The position numbers were made by a program, and so were the translations under genes. A stretch of 64,000 nucleotides of DNA from Phytophthora colocasiae (taxonomy: Eukaryota > Oomycota > Peronosporomycetes > Peronosporales > Peronosporaceae): the NCBI GenBank assembly GCA_018806915.1, contig JAGKQI010000047.1, forward strand, positions 1,178,001 through 1,242,000, in the 5' to 3' direction. Positions 33,702-44,599 of the stretch are shown here, one piece after another. Every line of letters begins with the position of its first letter. Within the stretch, counting starts at the first letter, position 1. The notes beneath the pieces were generated by a model. The model was not told the DNA's origin. It worked only from the letters and a program-made list of their open reading frames with translations, and searched no databases.

Positions 33702-34623
33702 TTCCCGTTTATCCAACAAATTTGTTTCTTGTTTGCATATATGTTTAAGCGAGCTGATTGGCTGTGTGAATCTAGTAATTGTCACGAAGCATGTTTTCTA
33801 ATGTTATTATACACGAAGCCTGTCTAATGTTATTTTCTGGCTGTACATGTCGTACACGCGCGGCCTCGCGTTCTAATGGTTTCCTAGCGCTGTGTCAAGC
33901 GGTCTTGCATGTGTGTGCCAAATGTCAGCGCTGGATTCGATTGGAGTGGCGCGTAGTCAAGCGGAGCGAAATTCACCCGAAATTACTTGCACTACTACCG
34001 GTAGCCTTGGGCCAGACCTAGTAGCCAGTGGCTACAGATCAGCAGAATGGCGAGCAAGTGCAATGCAGAGCAAGGGAGAGCTGCGATACCCAGCGGGGTT
34101 ATGAAACATCAAGTGGTTGTTGTATTAATATGTAAGAGGCAAAGAAACTTGGATGCCCAGTGTAGTGTAGTCAGCTTTGCGATAAGCAATTCTTGGCGTC
34201 TTAGCTATTCATTTCCAGTCCGAAAACGAAGTCAACCGCACCGCAACATACATTCGTCGCTCTTTCCAACCAAGCGTGCGCTTGGCGTTACCATCGAACG
34301 CTGTTGCACAAAACGTGAACGCTGAGTAGACTAGGCTAGCAGTTCATTCTCGTTCTTTCAATCTACTCCGCAAGCCGCTCAATGGACCGCTTCAACACCT
34401 CTGCGCAGTGACTCTGGCTGAAATTGTTTCTTGATGTAATGTAAAAGCCTTTCATTGTGCTGGAGGCTCCAGCCAGGAGCTCCTTCACACGATATCATCG
34501 TCAGTGCACGTAGGAAATCCAGTTGTAATCTGTGAAACGTTATCCCGCAGTACAAATTGTCGATCGTTCAGAATGCGTAAGCTAAGTCACTTGGCTATTT
34601 CTCTTCATACACAGAAACCAAAC
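33702..34623. other. Intergenic region with promoter-like element
   Basis: About 0.9 kb between DCC1 and the RXLR-like gene. Several short frames, none convincing. TCATTCTCGTTCTTTC at 34344-34359 resembles the oomycete initiator followed by a T-rich flanking element and could be the start of the plus-strand transcript, giving a rather long leader of about 265 bp. Confidence 0.4.
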
Positions 34624-35025
34624 ATGAGAATCACATCCTTCCAGGCCCTCCTCGTGATTATTGTTATCTCAAACGGAATGAGTGTTTATGGGGATGAAGA
34701 TTTCGTCGCTCCTGCTTCAAATGCCGACCGTTTGGTACCAGACGACAAAAGCCACCGACTCAGGAAAAACCAGAAGCTCGACGATGAAGAGAGAGCAGTC
34801 GCGATAGCGGGTCCAGCTTGGTATGCCACTCATGTTATGTCGAGGCCGTCGACCTCGACGCAGGCATCACACCAAATTCTTAACGCGGCGGAGAATAACC
34901 AGCCGTTGCCAAAATGGGCAAAGATTTTCATCGTCCTCGCTGGGCTTGGCATGGTAACTGGTGTCACTGCGTTGTACATTAAGGTAATGCAGGCGCTATC
35001 ATCTTCGACTTCAGATCGATCGTAA
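34624..35025 (+). CDS. Candidate secreted RXLR-dEER-like effector
   Basis: A 133-residue protein from the ATG at 34624. It opens with a signal peptide (MRITSFQALLVIIVISNG, likely cleaved after MSVYG), then SHRLRKNQ and DDEER about eight residues later: the order and spacing of RXLR-dEER effectors, though the first motif is HRLR rather than RxLR. The rest includes PAWYATHV and a hydrophobic helix (IFIVLAGLGMVTGVTALYI) near the C-terminus followed by KVMQAL. RXLR proteins are secreted and act in plant cells; with a C-terminal helix it may insert into a membrane there. Upstream in-frame ATG 34573 would put a non-signal-like segment first, so I rejected it. It could also be an ordinary small membrane protein. 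Confidence 0.6.
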   Translation: MRITSFQALLVIIVISNGMSVYGDEDFVAPASNADRLVPDDKSHRLRKNQKLDDEERAVAIAGPAWYATHVMSRPSTSTQASHQILNAAENNQPLPKWAKIFIVLAGLGMVTGVTALYIKVMQALSSSTSDRS

Positions 35026-35065
35026 GTAAAAGCAAGCGAGAAGGCTCGAAGGGGAATAACAGGAT

Positions 35066-36043
35066 TCAATTGAGTAATGTTTCGATCACTGCTTCGAGAC
35101 GTTCTGTAATGTCTCGAATACCTTCTTCACCCATAAGTTGTTGGATATTCGGAGTATTGAGTATTCGCTTGAGTTTGAGAAGAGAAGGAAGCACTTTGAG
35201 CTCGAGAAGTTGTCGAGCAGCAGCTTCAAGTTGATCCACCAGCACACTCAGCAGCGTAACAGTCAAGCGTAGCACTTCTGTATGCTCTGACGCGTCGGAA
35301 AACGTAGTTGTTTGTGCTGTAGACTTGTCAGCAATTGGTCCCACCAGCTTCAGCACTAAATCTCTCAGCATCGGCAATAGATTGTCCAATTGATCCTTGA
35401 AAACCTCCACATGTCGTTGACTGAAGTTCAGCAGAAGAACTAGAGCATAAACTCTAAAGTTTGAGGCTTGTTCCGACGACGCAAGCTCTGCTCTTGCACT
35501 TGATTCTATCTCAGTCTGCAACAACTTGATGTTGCGATGGAAATGCTTGATAACTGTTGGAATTAACTCCGCAATAGCTTTCAACATGTCTTCATCTGCA
35601 ATCACCACCATCCACCCAAGCACAAAGAACGCGTCACCTTGCACCCACTGGTTCTTCCTCGTAGCCATTTTCGATACACTGCTAAGCACTTGCTGTCCGT
35701 ATGATTCCAATAATTGTTGACCTGCTACTCTGGAAATGCACAAAGATCCCACTGCATTGGCCGCTTTACATTTCAGCTGGACATCGCGAGCATTTAACGC
35801 TGCAATTACATTGCCGAGATGTCTTTGTGGGTTTTGGGTCTCCTGTGTACCCATATTGACCACCAATAGTCTTCGCATCTCCATACTGATACTGTCTAGC
35901 GGCAGCGCTGCAATCTCCGTCAAGGCTTCCACGAACATCTGCTTGTCTGGTCCTTCCTGTCCTTGAATTGGGTCCCATAGAAGACAGCGCTGGAGCTGTT
36001 GCGCAAATGTACGCAACGTCGAGAGCTCCACTTCCTCGTCCAT
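35066..36043 (-). CDS. ARM/HEAT-repeat protein
   Basis: Single exon, 325 residues from the ATG at 36043 (the longer frame opens with GTG). The sequence is all-helical with HEAT/ARM spacing: LKCKAANAVGSLCISRVAGQ, WVQGDAFFVLGWMVVIADE and VYALVLLLNFSQRHVEVFK. No catalytic motif, targeting signal or membrane helix is visible. It resembles the helical repeat of importin-type or HEATR-type proteins but I cannot name an orthologue. It is divergent from the TPT1-type gene, with 84 bp between start codons. Confidence 0.65.
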   Translation of the reverse strand: MDEEVELSTLRTFAQQLQRCLLWDPIQGQEGPDKQMFVEALTEIAALPLDSISMEMRRLLVVNMGTQETQNPQRHLGNVIAALNARDVQLKCKAANAVGSLCISRVAGQQLLESYGQQVLSSVSKMATRKNQWVQGDAFFVLGWMVVIADEDMLKAIAELIPTVIKHFHRNIKLLQTEIESSARAELASSEQASNFRVYALVLLLNFSQRHVEVFKDQLDNLLPMLRDLVLKLVGPIADKSTAQTTTFSDASEHTEVLRLTVTLLSVLVDQLEAAARQLLELKVLPSLLKLKRILNTPNIQQLMGEEGIRDITERLEAVIETLLN

Positions 36044-36127
36044 TGTTAAAATAGGTCGTTTGACCAACACTCAAGAGTATTGTACCTATTTCTAAAATGT
36101 ATTGTATCCATTTCATTTCGCAATTTG

Positions 36128-36820
36128 ATGGCATCAAGAGCAGAGAAACCCCGTAAAAGAGGGAAAACTCGACCTGCAGGACGTCGAGATGATCCCCCAG
36201 AAGTCCGACTATCGAAAACATTGGCGTATGCACTGCGTCACGGGGCAGAGGAGCTCCAATTGGACATGAGACCTTCGGGTTTTGTGCCGTTGAGTCAATT
36301 ATTGGCACTTCCACTTTTCCAGACTTTCACAGAGCAACAAGTCGAAGAAGTTGTGCGTACGAACGCTAAAAAGCGTTTTAGTATGACAACGGACGAGGCT
36401 GGAGCTGTGAAATTTATCCGAGCCAACCAGGGACACACGATTCAACTGGTACAAGATGAACAGCTCCTAACTCCACTGGAAGACCCCAATACTATTGACA
36501 AATGCGTCCATGGGACGTACCTCAAGTTCTGGGAGAGTATCTGGGCTACTGGACTGTCTAAAATGCAGAGGAACCACATACATTTCGCTGAAAAAGAAGT
36601 GACTGATGACGAGGTGGTTAGTGGAATGAGGAGCAACTGTAACTTGTTGCTGTATATCGACTTCCCCATGGCTGTGAAGGATGGAATAAAGTTCTACAAG
36701 TCAAGCAACAACGTGGTGTTAAGCCCTGGTATGGGAGACACAGGAGTGATTGACCGTCGATACTTCTTACGAGCAGTGAAGCGAGATGGAACAGTGGTGT
36801 ACGAGAGACAGCAAGAGTAA
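36128..36820 (+). CDS. TPT1: tRNA 2'-phosphotransferase (TPT1/KptA family)
   Basis: Intronless, 230 residues from ATG 36128. The family signature is present: SKTLAYALRHGAEELQLDM, SGFVPLSQLL, NAKKRFSM, IRANQGHTIQ, CVHGTYLKFWESI and GLSKMQRNHIHFA. The conserved Arg and His residues of the NAD-binding core (RLSKTLAYALRH, RANQGH) are intact. The enzyme transfers the 2'-phosphate left at the splice junction of ligated tRNA to NAD+, the last step of tRNA splicing in organisms that use the yeast-type ligase. A basic N-terminus (RKRGKTRPAGRR) may help RNA binding or nuclear entry. Confidence 0.92.
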   Translation: MASRAEKPRKRGKTRPAGRRDDPPEVRLSKTLAYALRHGAEELQLDMRPSGFVPLSQLLALPLFQTFTEQQVEEVVRTNAKKRFSMTTDEAGAVKFIRANQGHTIQLVQDEQLLTPLEDPNTIDKCVHGTYLKFWESIWATGLSKMQRNHIHFAEKEVTDDEVVSGMRSNCNLLLYIDFPMAVKDGIKFYKSSNNVVLSPGMGDTGVIDRRYFLRAVKRDGTVVYERQQE

Positions 36821-36871
36821 ACCCTATTCTTGAATTTCAAGATTCAGTCATGATTCCAACGATCCAATACT

Positions 36872-37642
36872 TTAGATCTCTGCTTCTTCTTCGTCGAACT
36901 CCTTGATATGTAGCAGAACCGCTATTTTAATAGCTTTGGATTCTGCTTGTGTCAAGCCATCGTCTTCCATTCCAGGGGCGAGGAATTGCCCTTCTTCACT
37001 TTCACTGTTACTTGGATCTCCCTGGAAATGCCCAGCAGTCTCAATAGCGATGTTGTCGTCTTCATTCGAGCAGAAGGGGTTAATATCTTCCTGGAATAAC
37101 GGTTTCTTCTGTTCACGATTGTCTTGAAGTCGTTTGAAGCCGTGGCGTCGAGGAGAGACGCGAGCACGAACAGCTAAGCCGAGTGACACAATAGCAAGAC
37201 ACACAGGGATGGAGAACAACCAGTTGGAGACTTCCGGGCTTTCCACGACGTCCAGTTTGTGAGTATCTTGACGTTGAGTTGCAAGATTCGGGTTGGCATT
37301 AGCTTGTTCGAATGCGGATTCTTCGGGACTGTGATCGGCTTGATCCTGTAGAAGCACTGAGATGTCGTTTCCATTAGCTTTGGGTATTGTTAGTCCATTT
37401 TTCTGTTCTCCCCCGTTGAGATTCAATGCTGATCCGAGAGCAACACACGTTGAAGCGTCCACACAGAGAAAACATCCACTCTGTAAAGCCAAAAGACCTT
37501 TTCGACCACACACAAGGTCGCTAAGAGTCTCGGGGGGATTAACGTGGCATGACACATCTACAGGTTCTCCATCGTCACAAAGGGTATTGCGCTCGGCACT
37601 TGCAATTGCAAGAAAAAGGAAGAAGAAGATGAACTTGATCAT
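36872..37642 (-). CDS. Secreted-pathway type I membrane protein
   Basis: 256 residues from ATG 37642. Signal peptide MIKFIFFFLFLAIASA, then a small Cys-rich ectodomain (Cys in NTLCDDG, VSCHVNPPE, DLVCGRKG, SGCFLCVDAST), an acidic/Gln-rich stalk, one membrane helix (WLFSIPVCLAIVSLGLAV) and an acidic cytosolic tail with DPSNSESEEG. No family was recognised. A longer upstream frame starts at a non-ATG codon and is not used. The start lies 136 bp from that of the divergent EF-hand gene. Confidence 0.7.
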   Translation of the reverse strand: MIKFIFFFLFLAIASAERNTLCDDGEPVDVSCHVNPPETLSDLVCGRKGLLALQSGCFLCVDASTCVALGSALNLNGGEQKNGLTIPKANGNDISVLLQDQADHSPEESAFEQANANPNLATQRQDTHKLDVVESPEVSNWLFSIPVCLAIVSLGLAVRARVSPRRHGFKRLQDNREQKKPLFQEDINPFCSNEDDNIAIETAGHFQGDPSNSESEEGQFLAPGMEDDGLTQAESKAIKIAVLLHIKEFDEEEAEI

Positions 37643-37778
37643 AAGTTTTCGTTCTACTTGTACTCTTGACACGCAAAAATCTGGAATGGAAAAGATATCC
37701 GCAGAGTGAACGGTCGCAACGGAGACCGTGGGTAGAAGCTCCTTCCAGCCACAAAATATCTGGAACCGGAACACCAAA

Positions 37779-38265
37779 ATGGAGGAACAGGAAAACAAGG
37801 TAGGCGTTTTACTCTTCATCAGATACCAAGATAATGTGTTTTTATCGTTTTAATCCCATAGTCCGCTCTTTCGGAAGAGCATGAACGCGAGTTGAGGAAG
37901 ATCTTCGACGACTACGATCATGTAAGGAAGGGTATTGTGCTATGGAAGACTTTGCAACTCAATACTGTGAATTTGTTAGAACGGATCGGGGGATATTGAC
38001 ATCGATGAGGTACAATCAGTGGATGTTGGAGTGATTTTCTCGACGATTAAATTATGTTTTGCATCGCAGCTCCGTGACATCGCGGAAGATCTAGGCGAAC
38101 CACTCTCGGAAATCGAACTTGAGTATTTAGCCAAGGAATTCGACACGAACGAGAGGTATTTCACTGGGATATTATCCAATCTTTGCACCAACCTCATCGC
38201 ACTTGTTTCATAGTGGTGCCATCAGCTGGAGAGAGTTTATCACGTGGTGGAAGAACCCTATGTAG
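37779..38265 (+). CDS. Miniature two-EF-hand protein
   Basis: Five exons, 37779-37799, 37862-37921, 37980-38009, 38070-38155 and 38214-38265, encode only 82 residues. Two EF-hand loops are visible: DYDHNGSGDIDIDE (complete ligand set) and EFDTNESGAISWRE. The latter begins at a Asp-Thr-Asn with a Glu at the last position, also plausible for calcium. It is about half the length of calmodulin or centrin and ends FITWWKNPM. Exons of 7, 20 and 10 codons are unusually small. A calcium-sensor role is inferred; partner unknown. Confidence 0.75.
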
Positions 38266-38629
38266 GAAGACCAGAGGAAGCATTCTCCATGACGTTGAAC
38301 CGCTATTTCTGCAGCTCTTAACGCTAAAATGGCCACGATACCAGAGTCTTTACCCCCCGCTATTTCCATCCTGATTTCTTCGTTTCAAAACCAATTCGCG
38401 ACACTTCTTGTTGCTATTCACGATATCTTGACCTTGAGACTCTTGAACAATCCCATGATGTGCTGGTGAAAATGCCAGCACAGAAGAGCACTAAAATTGG
38501 AGACAACTGCCTCAAGCTGCTTCGTCCCACATCCCAACAACTTGAGTGGGGTCGTCTGGCAAAGCAAGGTTCTCCTTCTTCCCCGCATGCAGTGGCCCCA
38601 CTCCAGTCTCACCTTAGTTTGAATCCACC
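38266..38629. other. Intergenic region upstream of the dual MAP kinase gene
   Basis: About 360 bp. It contains the promoter and leader of the kinase gene and the 3' region of the EF-hand gene. No clear initiator element was picked out and no other feature is seen. Confidence 0.4.
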
Positions 38630-41600
38630 ATGGGAAAAGATGAGCGCAGTGTACCGGTCATCAACGAGAATGGTTTCACTATCAACGCCTGTAGCTTCAA
38701 CGTAGATCCCAAGTACCAGCCTCTGGATGCCATCGGACAGGGTTCTTACGGTGTCGTATGCTCCGTCTGCAACACCGAGACGAAAGAGAAGTTGGCCATC
38801 AAGAAGATCACACCGATGGCTGGAGACGAGTGGGATGCTACACATACTCTGCGTGAAATTCGGCTCATGAGATGTCTTGGAGCTCATGAAAACGTGCGTA
38901 TTGTCACTTTTCAGCTTTCTTCTGTCGGTTGCTGATGTTCTTTGTTGTATCCACAGATCATTTCACTCAAAGACTTGAGCATGTGCAAGGAGAAGGATGA
39001 GCTCTACATGATGATGGAACTCGCTGACACCGACTTGCACCGTCTCATTCAGAGTTCTTGTCCGCTCACTGAAGGTCACATCCGAGTCATCATGTATCAA
39101 GTTCTCTCTGGAGTCAAAGCCATGCACGATAACGGCGTTCTCCACCGAGATTTAAAGCCTGGAAACCTTCTGCTCAACAAGGACTGCGAGTTGAAGATCA
39201 CGGATTTCGGATTGGCTCGGATGATGCCGAAAAAGGCTCAAGCGGGGCTGGAACAAGCTTCAAATGACGGCGTTTCAATGATGACGGAGTACGTGGTTAC
39301 CCGCTGGTATCGTCCACCGGAACTTATGCTTGCACCAAACGGTAGTTACGATGGTGCAGTGGATATGTGGTCGGTGGGCTGCATTCTAGGCGAACTGGTG
39401 TCTCGGAAGCCTCTTTTCCCTGGTACAGACTTCATGGATCAGCTAACACGCGTGTTTCAAGTTCTCCCCATTCCTGAACCTGAAGACCGCGGCTACATTA
39501 TCGAGAAGGACGCTCTGAAATTCTTGTCTTCTCTTCCTCCACCAGTTCCTGGAGCTCTTGAGGACAAATTAGGCGACACGGCAAGTGTCCAAGCGCTGGA
39601 TCTGCTGCGTCGTCTGCTGTGCTTCAACCCTAAGGAGCGAATATCTGCGGACGATGCCTTACTGCATCCGTTCTTCGAAGGAGTTCAGGAGGAATGGGGC
39701 GAGATCACCCCGTTGCGTCTCGCTCACTCTTTAGAATTCGCCTTTGAGACCCAGTCGCTGCCTCTTTCCACATTAAAACAGTACATTTGCGACGAAGTGC
39801 TAGCATTCGCTGATCGAACCAAAAAACCACCGGAACCTCACGAAAAAGAGCCTCAATCGAACCCCGAAGCATCCAGCAATAACGACCAGCCTGTACTGGA
39901 GAACGACTGTCCTGTTGGCTCTGGATTCACCCTCAAAGGCTGCAATTTCAATGTCCCAGCGAAATACAAACCCCTTCAAGTCTTGGGTGAAGGCTCGTAC
40001 GGTATCGTGTGTGCTGCCACCGACTCAGAGACGAACAAAAACGTCGCTATCAAGAAGATCACACCCATGGCTGGAGATGAATGGGACGCTAAGCACACAC
40101 TTCGAGAGATCCGGCTCATGCGATACTTCGGAAAACACCCAAACATCGCGTCGTTGCAGAACTTGAGCACGTGTATCGACAAGGACGAGCTCTACTTGAT
40201 GATGGACCTTGTCGATACCGATCTCCATCGACTCATCCAGAGTAAAACCAAGCTGGAAGAAGCTCACATCGCCGCCATCATGTACCAGCTCCTGTGTGGC
40301 GCTCAAACTTTGCATGAGAATGGCGTTTTACACCGGGATTTAAAGCCGGGAAACATCCTCGTATCCAAGAACTGCGACGTCAAGATCACGGACTTCGGGC
40401 TTTCTCGATATATCCCCCACAGTTCTCGCTCAGACTCGTCCCCAGCAGAAGAGCGACGGGCTATCGAGAAGACACAAGCTCTGATGACGGAGTACGTCGT
40501 CACGCGATGGTACCGGCCGCCAGAGATCATGCTGGCGCCTTCGGGTGTATACAACGAAGCGGTGGATATGTGGTCGATCGGCTGCATCTTCGGGGAGCTG
40601 CTTAATCGTCGGCCGATGTTCCCAGGCGCGGATTTTCTTGATCAACTTTCACGAGTCTTCAGTGTTTTACCCGTTCCTGCACGGGATAAGCGCGGCTACG
40701 AGGTGGAAGGAGATGCCTTGGCATTCCTAGAAAGTCTTCCACCTTGTTCTCCTTCAGCTCTCAGTAGGCTGTTCCGTCGGGCGTCACCTGAAGCAATTAG
40801 TCTGCTTCGACGTCTGCTGTGTGTGAATCCAGGTCGGCGCATTTCGGCAAAACAAGCCCTGGCACACCCGTACTTTAAAAGTATCCGTGCGCAGCTTGGG
40901 GAGCCTCCAGCGTTCCGAGTGGACAAGGCCTTCGACTTCGAGTTCGACTATCAGGAATTCTCGCTTGCTCACTTGAAGACGCTGATTCAAAGTGAAGTGA
41001 AGCTCCTGCAGAAGTATGGTCTCCCGCCCCCAATTAACGAACCCGTTCCAGTTACGATGGAAGAAGTAGACACATATGCTGAAGAAGAAGATGATGTGGC
41101 ACCTGTTACGAAACAGGAGCTTAGCACAAAAGACCACGACGAAGAGCTTGTACAAGCCAATATGGAGCCACAAGAGAAGGCCCAAGTACCTGAACCCAAC
41201 TCGAAGGCTGAGCGTCACGAGCCAGAGACAGACGAACCGGTTTCGTCAGATTCGGAGCCAGATGCCAAGCACAGACAACAGGAGGACGAAGAGACTGAAG
41301 CTCCACCCAAACAGGAGAACATTAACGAGTCCAAGCAGAACAATGACGATCACAAACCACAGAAAATGGTTAAATCCGCATCATCTGGACCGGTTCCTGC
41401 GGTCGCGAAAATATCAACTTCACATCGGACATCCGTTCATTCCAACCAAACCACCACATCCAGCTCATTGGCTCGTCCGAAGAGTGCTGGAGCCACTTCA
41501 CGCCGCGGTTTAACAGGTACCAAAACGAGCAGAAGCAGCGGAGCCATCACGTACCGATCACAACGAGATCCTCGCGAGGAGGACGAGCTTTCATCCATTG

Positions 41601-42577
41601 CCAGTACAAGCAGCAGCAGTCGCCATTACAGCAACAACGGGTCGGACTCCGTCGAACATGGAAGTAAATGGGGTCACCCGCGTACTAGCGCCATGGCTTC
41701 AACTGCTTCTTCTCGTCTTCACCGATCCAGCGGACACAGCGCATCGACATCTTCCTTACACGCTGCTAATGATCGTCGGAGTGGTTTAGTCAAGACTGCC
41801 CCAATTGCTACACGAACCGGAACTTCACGATCCACCAACAATCAGTTGAGTGCACGCGGAGGCGAATCCATCGACCGAGACTCCGTGAAAAGTGACGCTT
41901 TACGGGGTCCTGAACTCGTCACCACCACGCTTACCGCTGCGACAGCTTCATCACTCCGTCGACAATCCAGCGCGTCTACTGTGCGAACCTCATCTGCCAG
42001 AAAGGAGTCGCTGCCTGACGGTTGGATACGCCGAACGCATTCCAAGAGCGGCCGTGAATACTTCTATGACACTCTCAATAAGGTTGCGTCCTGGAAGCTC
42101 CCGGTCAAGCACCAGCCGATGGACAACTTCTTTGCTGGCATATCAAACTCTTCAACGTCATCATCATCCAGACTGAAGTACAGTAACCGCCAAAACGTTC
42201 AGGTCACGCCAGGAACATCATCAACGTCTTCTTCCCCGTCCAGTGCGCTCACTCCTGAATCTCAAACGAGTCGCGGGCTTTCCAGTCGAAGAACGGGTTC
42301 TAGCACTAGTAGCGTAAGCAGCTTGCCGAAGGAATGGGCTCGCCGCACGGATCCAAATACTGGTCGCTTGTTTTACGTGAACCTCGTGACCAACCGGTCA
42401 TACGCCAAGCTCCCATCCTCCGTCACTGCTGCAATGCTGAACCTCGGTCGAGAAGCCGTTGTCAGCAAGCGTGCTGCTGCAGAGGCTCTCAACCGTAAGA
42501 AAGCAACGGTACCCCACAGCCCACAGTTCTCGCAGATGTCTTGGCAGCGCAAGCGAGTCCCCAACACTGACGACTGA
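38630..42577 (+). CDS. Tandem dual MAP kinase with two WW modules
   Basis: Two exons, 38630-38893 and 38957-42577, encode 1294 residues. Residues about 29-325 and about 418-735 are two separate, complete ERK-type MAP kinase domains. Each keeps the glycine loop (IGQGSYGVVC, LGEGSYGIVC), catalytic Lys (AIKKITPM), HRDLKPGN, DFGLAR or DFGLSR, the TEY activation motif (MTEYVVTRWYRPPE) and CMGC features. A long Ser/acidic disordered region (about 750-1100) precedes two WW modules at about 1107-1138 (LPDGWIRRTHSKSGREYFYD, ends SWKLP) and 1209-1240 (LPKEWARRTDP, ends SYAKLP, so the second Trp is replaced by Tyr). WW domains bind Pro-rich ligands. Both kinases look active. The intron lies only in the first kinase domain, so the duplication is intragenic or a fusion without loss of frame. 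Confidence 0.92.
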
Positions 42578-42768
42578 CTGTGCCACCTGCCACCTGCCCC
42601 CTGTAAACCAAACCGCCTCCATCTACGACACACGCCACATTCACTTCTCGTTTCACAAAACACTTAGATTTGCCTTCATTTCCACATTCCATAGCAACAA
42701 AGTCAATACTAGTGTCTTTCACACTGCAACTACCTGACACAATCGATATGCCCCTCCTTCCTGTCGAG

Positions 42769-44515
42769 TTAGTTTTGAGCAGCATCCACATTGGCGATCG
42801 TAAGCGCAAGGATCTTCAAGGCATCTTTCATGTCGCTCAGCTGGCAGTACTCGTTGTCCCCGTGGTACACCGAGCTCTTGCCGAATCCAACCAGCGTGAG
42901 GTCAAAGCCTCCGCGTTGCATGTCACGAACAAGCGGGAGACTACAAAAGAACGTTTTACAGGCGTATGAGTTCCGAAAGAATCTGACTCCTCGTGATCAA
43001 GCAACGGCCCTACCTTCCACTGATAGAGAACGGCTTCGCTTCTCCAAGGATGTCGCTGATCGCTGCATACAGAGCCCTAACAACAAGACAGGTGTTACTT
43101 GTGAGTTTCCATTCAGGTTGAGTCAACCTGTTTCATACGTACTTGTATCCGATCGAGTCTAGCGAGCAGGCAATGCCCTCGTAGTAGCTCTTGTCGAACA
43201 CCAGCTCAAGTTTTCCCTTGCGATTTTCCGCAGGTAGCGTGTACTTGGACACCGGGCCGCGGTTCCCTTCCAGGGACGTTATGTTGGCGTTCAGGCCGTC
43301 CACAAAAGCCGTCATCTTCGAGATCATCTGTATAACAAGGATAAAACTACGTTAGAATCACTTCACTACCATGAAATACTCCGAAACGCACCTCCTTCAT
43401 GTCGTAGAAGGGAGACAGACGCACGTCACCAGCAACCTTAGCCCATGGCGGACTGTAAATCAATAGAAATCCCTGATCAGTGGTCTATCACAATCATTTA
43501 ACCACGACGACAGGCCACGTACATTTGATTGAGTCCGTTGACCGACGACTCAATACGTGTGGGCTTCATCGTGGACGGACACGAGTAGTTGTACTCCTTC
43601 TCTTTCTCCACCGGTCCAAATTCCTGGTAAAAGTACTCCTGGATCTTGGTCATAGCATCCATTGCCAACTCCAGCCCATTGATTCCAAGATTCGGCAGTC
43701 CACTGTGGAACAACTTGCCCGTAGCCTTGAGCGTCCACGTAATAGCACCAGCCGTACCAATACACGGCTGACTATCAGAGCAATCGACCCAGAACACGGG
43801 TCCGTTCTTAATAAAGTCGATTTTCCCAGACTCCATCAGCGTTTCCACCCCCACTCCTTCAATCTCACTGTTCTCCTCGGAGGCAATCAACACGCACACC
43901 ACTTGCGTCTTGGTCTGCACCTTTTGCTTCGCCAATTCCTTAAACAACACTGAAAAAAAAATGTTTAAAAACTGATAAAATACTACTACAGTAGTATAAA
44001 AAAATGGACACGTACAGGTCAAGAGCGCCACATGACCCAGGCAATCCGTAGTGCCTCGGCCATACAGTTTATCTCCTTCAACTGCCAACGTAAAAGGGTC
44101 TCTCTCCCAGCCCTCGGGGTTAGCAGGAACCACGTCCATGTGGGAGCCCACCAGAGCCAAAGTCTTGTCAGCTGCAGCCGAAGCAGGTGCATACTTGATG
44201 ATAACGTTGCCACGACCAGCCACGAACTCCACACGCTCCACACTGAGCTCTGAGCCGCCAAAAGGCTTCAGTTCTTCCAGGATAAAGTCCGACACGAGGT
44301 TTTCCTGCGGAATGAGGCCCAATCCAGGCGCATTTTGCACTTTTTCCTAAAAAAAATAAATAATTTAATTCGTTAGATCTTTATTGACAGGGTTCCAGAA
44401 AAATTTAAAAGGTGAGAATGGAGGAAGAAGAAGAGAGACGTACGGAGACGCTAATGAGCTTGCGGAGGAGCTCCACGTACTCGTTCTCGTTGAGAACCAG
44501 GTCCTGTAGTGGCAT
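42769..44515 (-). CDS. M20 peptidase, acetylornithine deacetylase-like, copy A
   Basis: Seven exons: 44515-44444, 44346-44016, 43949-43523, 43452-43392, 43327-43143, 43076-43014 and 42940-42769, giving 436 residues. Metal-binding and catalytic marks: GSHMDVVPANP (His-x-Asp), GTTDCLGHVAL (Asp), ASEEN (Glu-Glu), KLFHSGLPN and YHGDNEYC. The protein resembles the plant acetylornithine deacetylase group (SISGRLPLVRDMQ, DVRLSPFYDMK), which hydrolyses N-acetylornithine to ornithine and acetate in arginine synthesis. A dipeptidase role is possible within M20. It is the copy with most introns of the three and the most diverged in sequence. Confidence 0.85.
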
Positions 44516-44599
44516 TTTTTTCCAAGATTCTTAGATTCTTTTAATGATTTGGAAAAAAAAGAGGATAGTATACTGGTATACCGGTATCCTTGTTTTACG

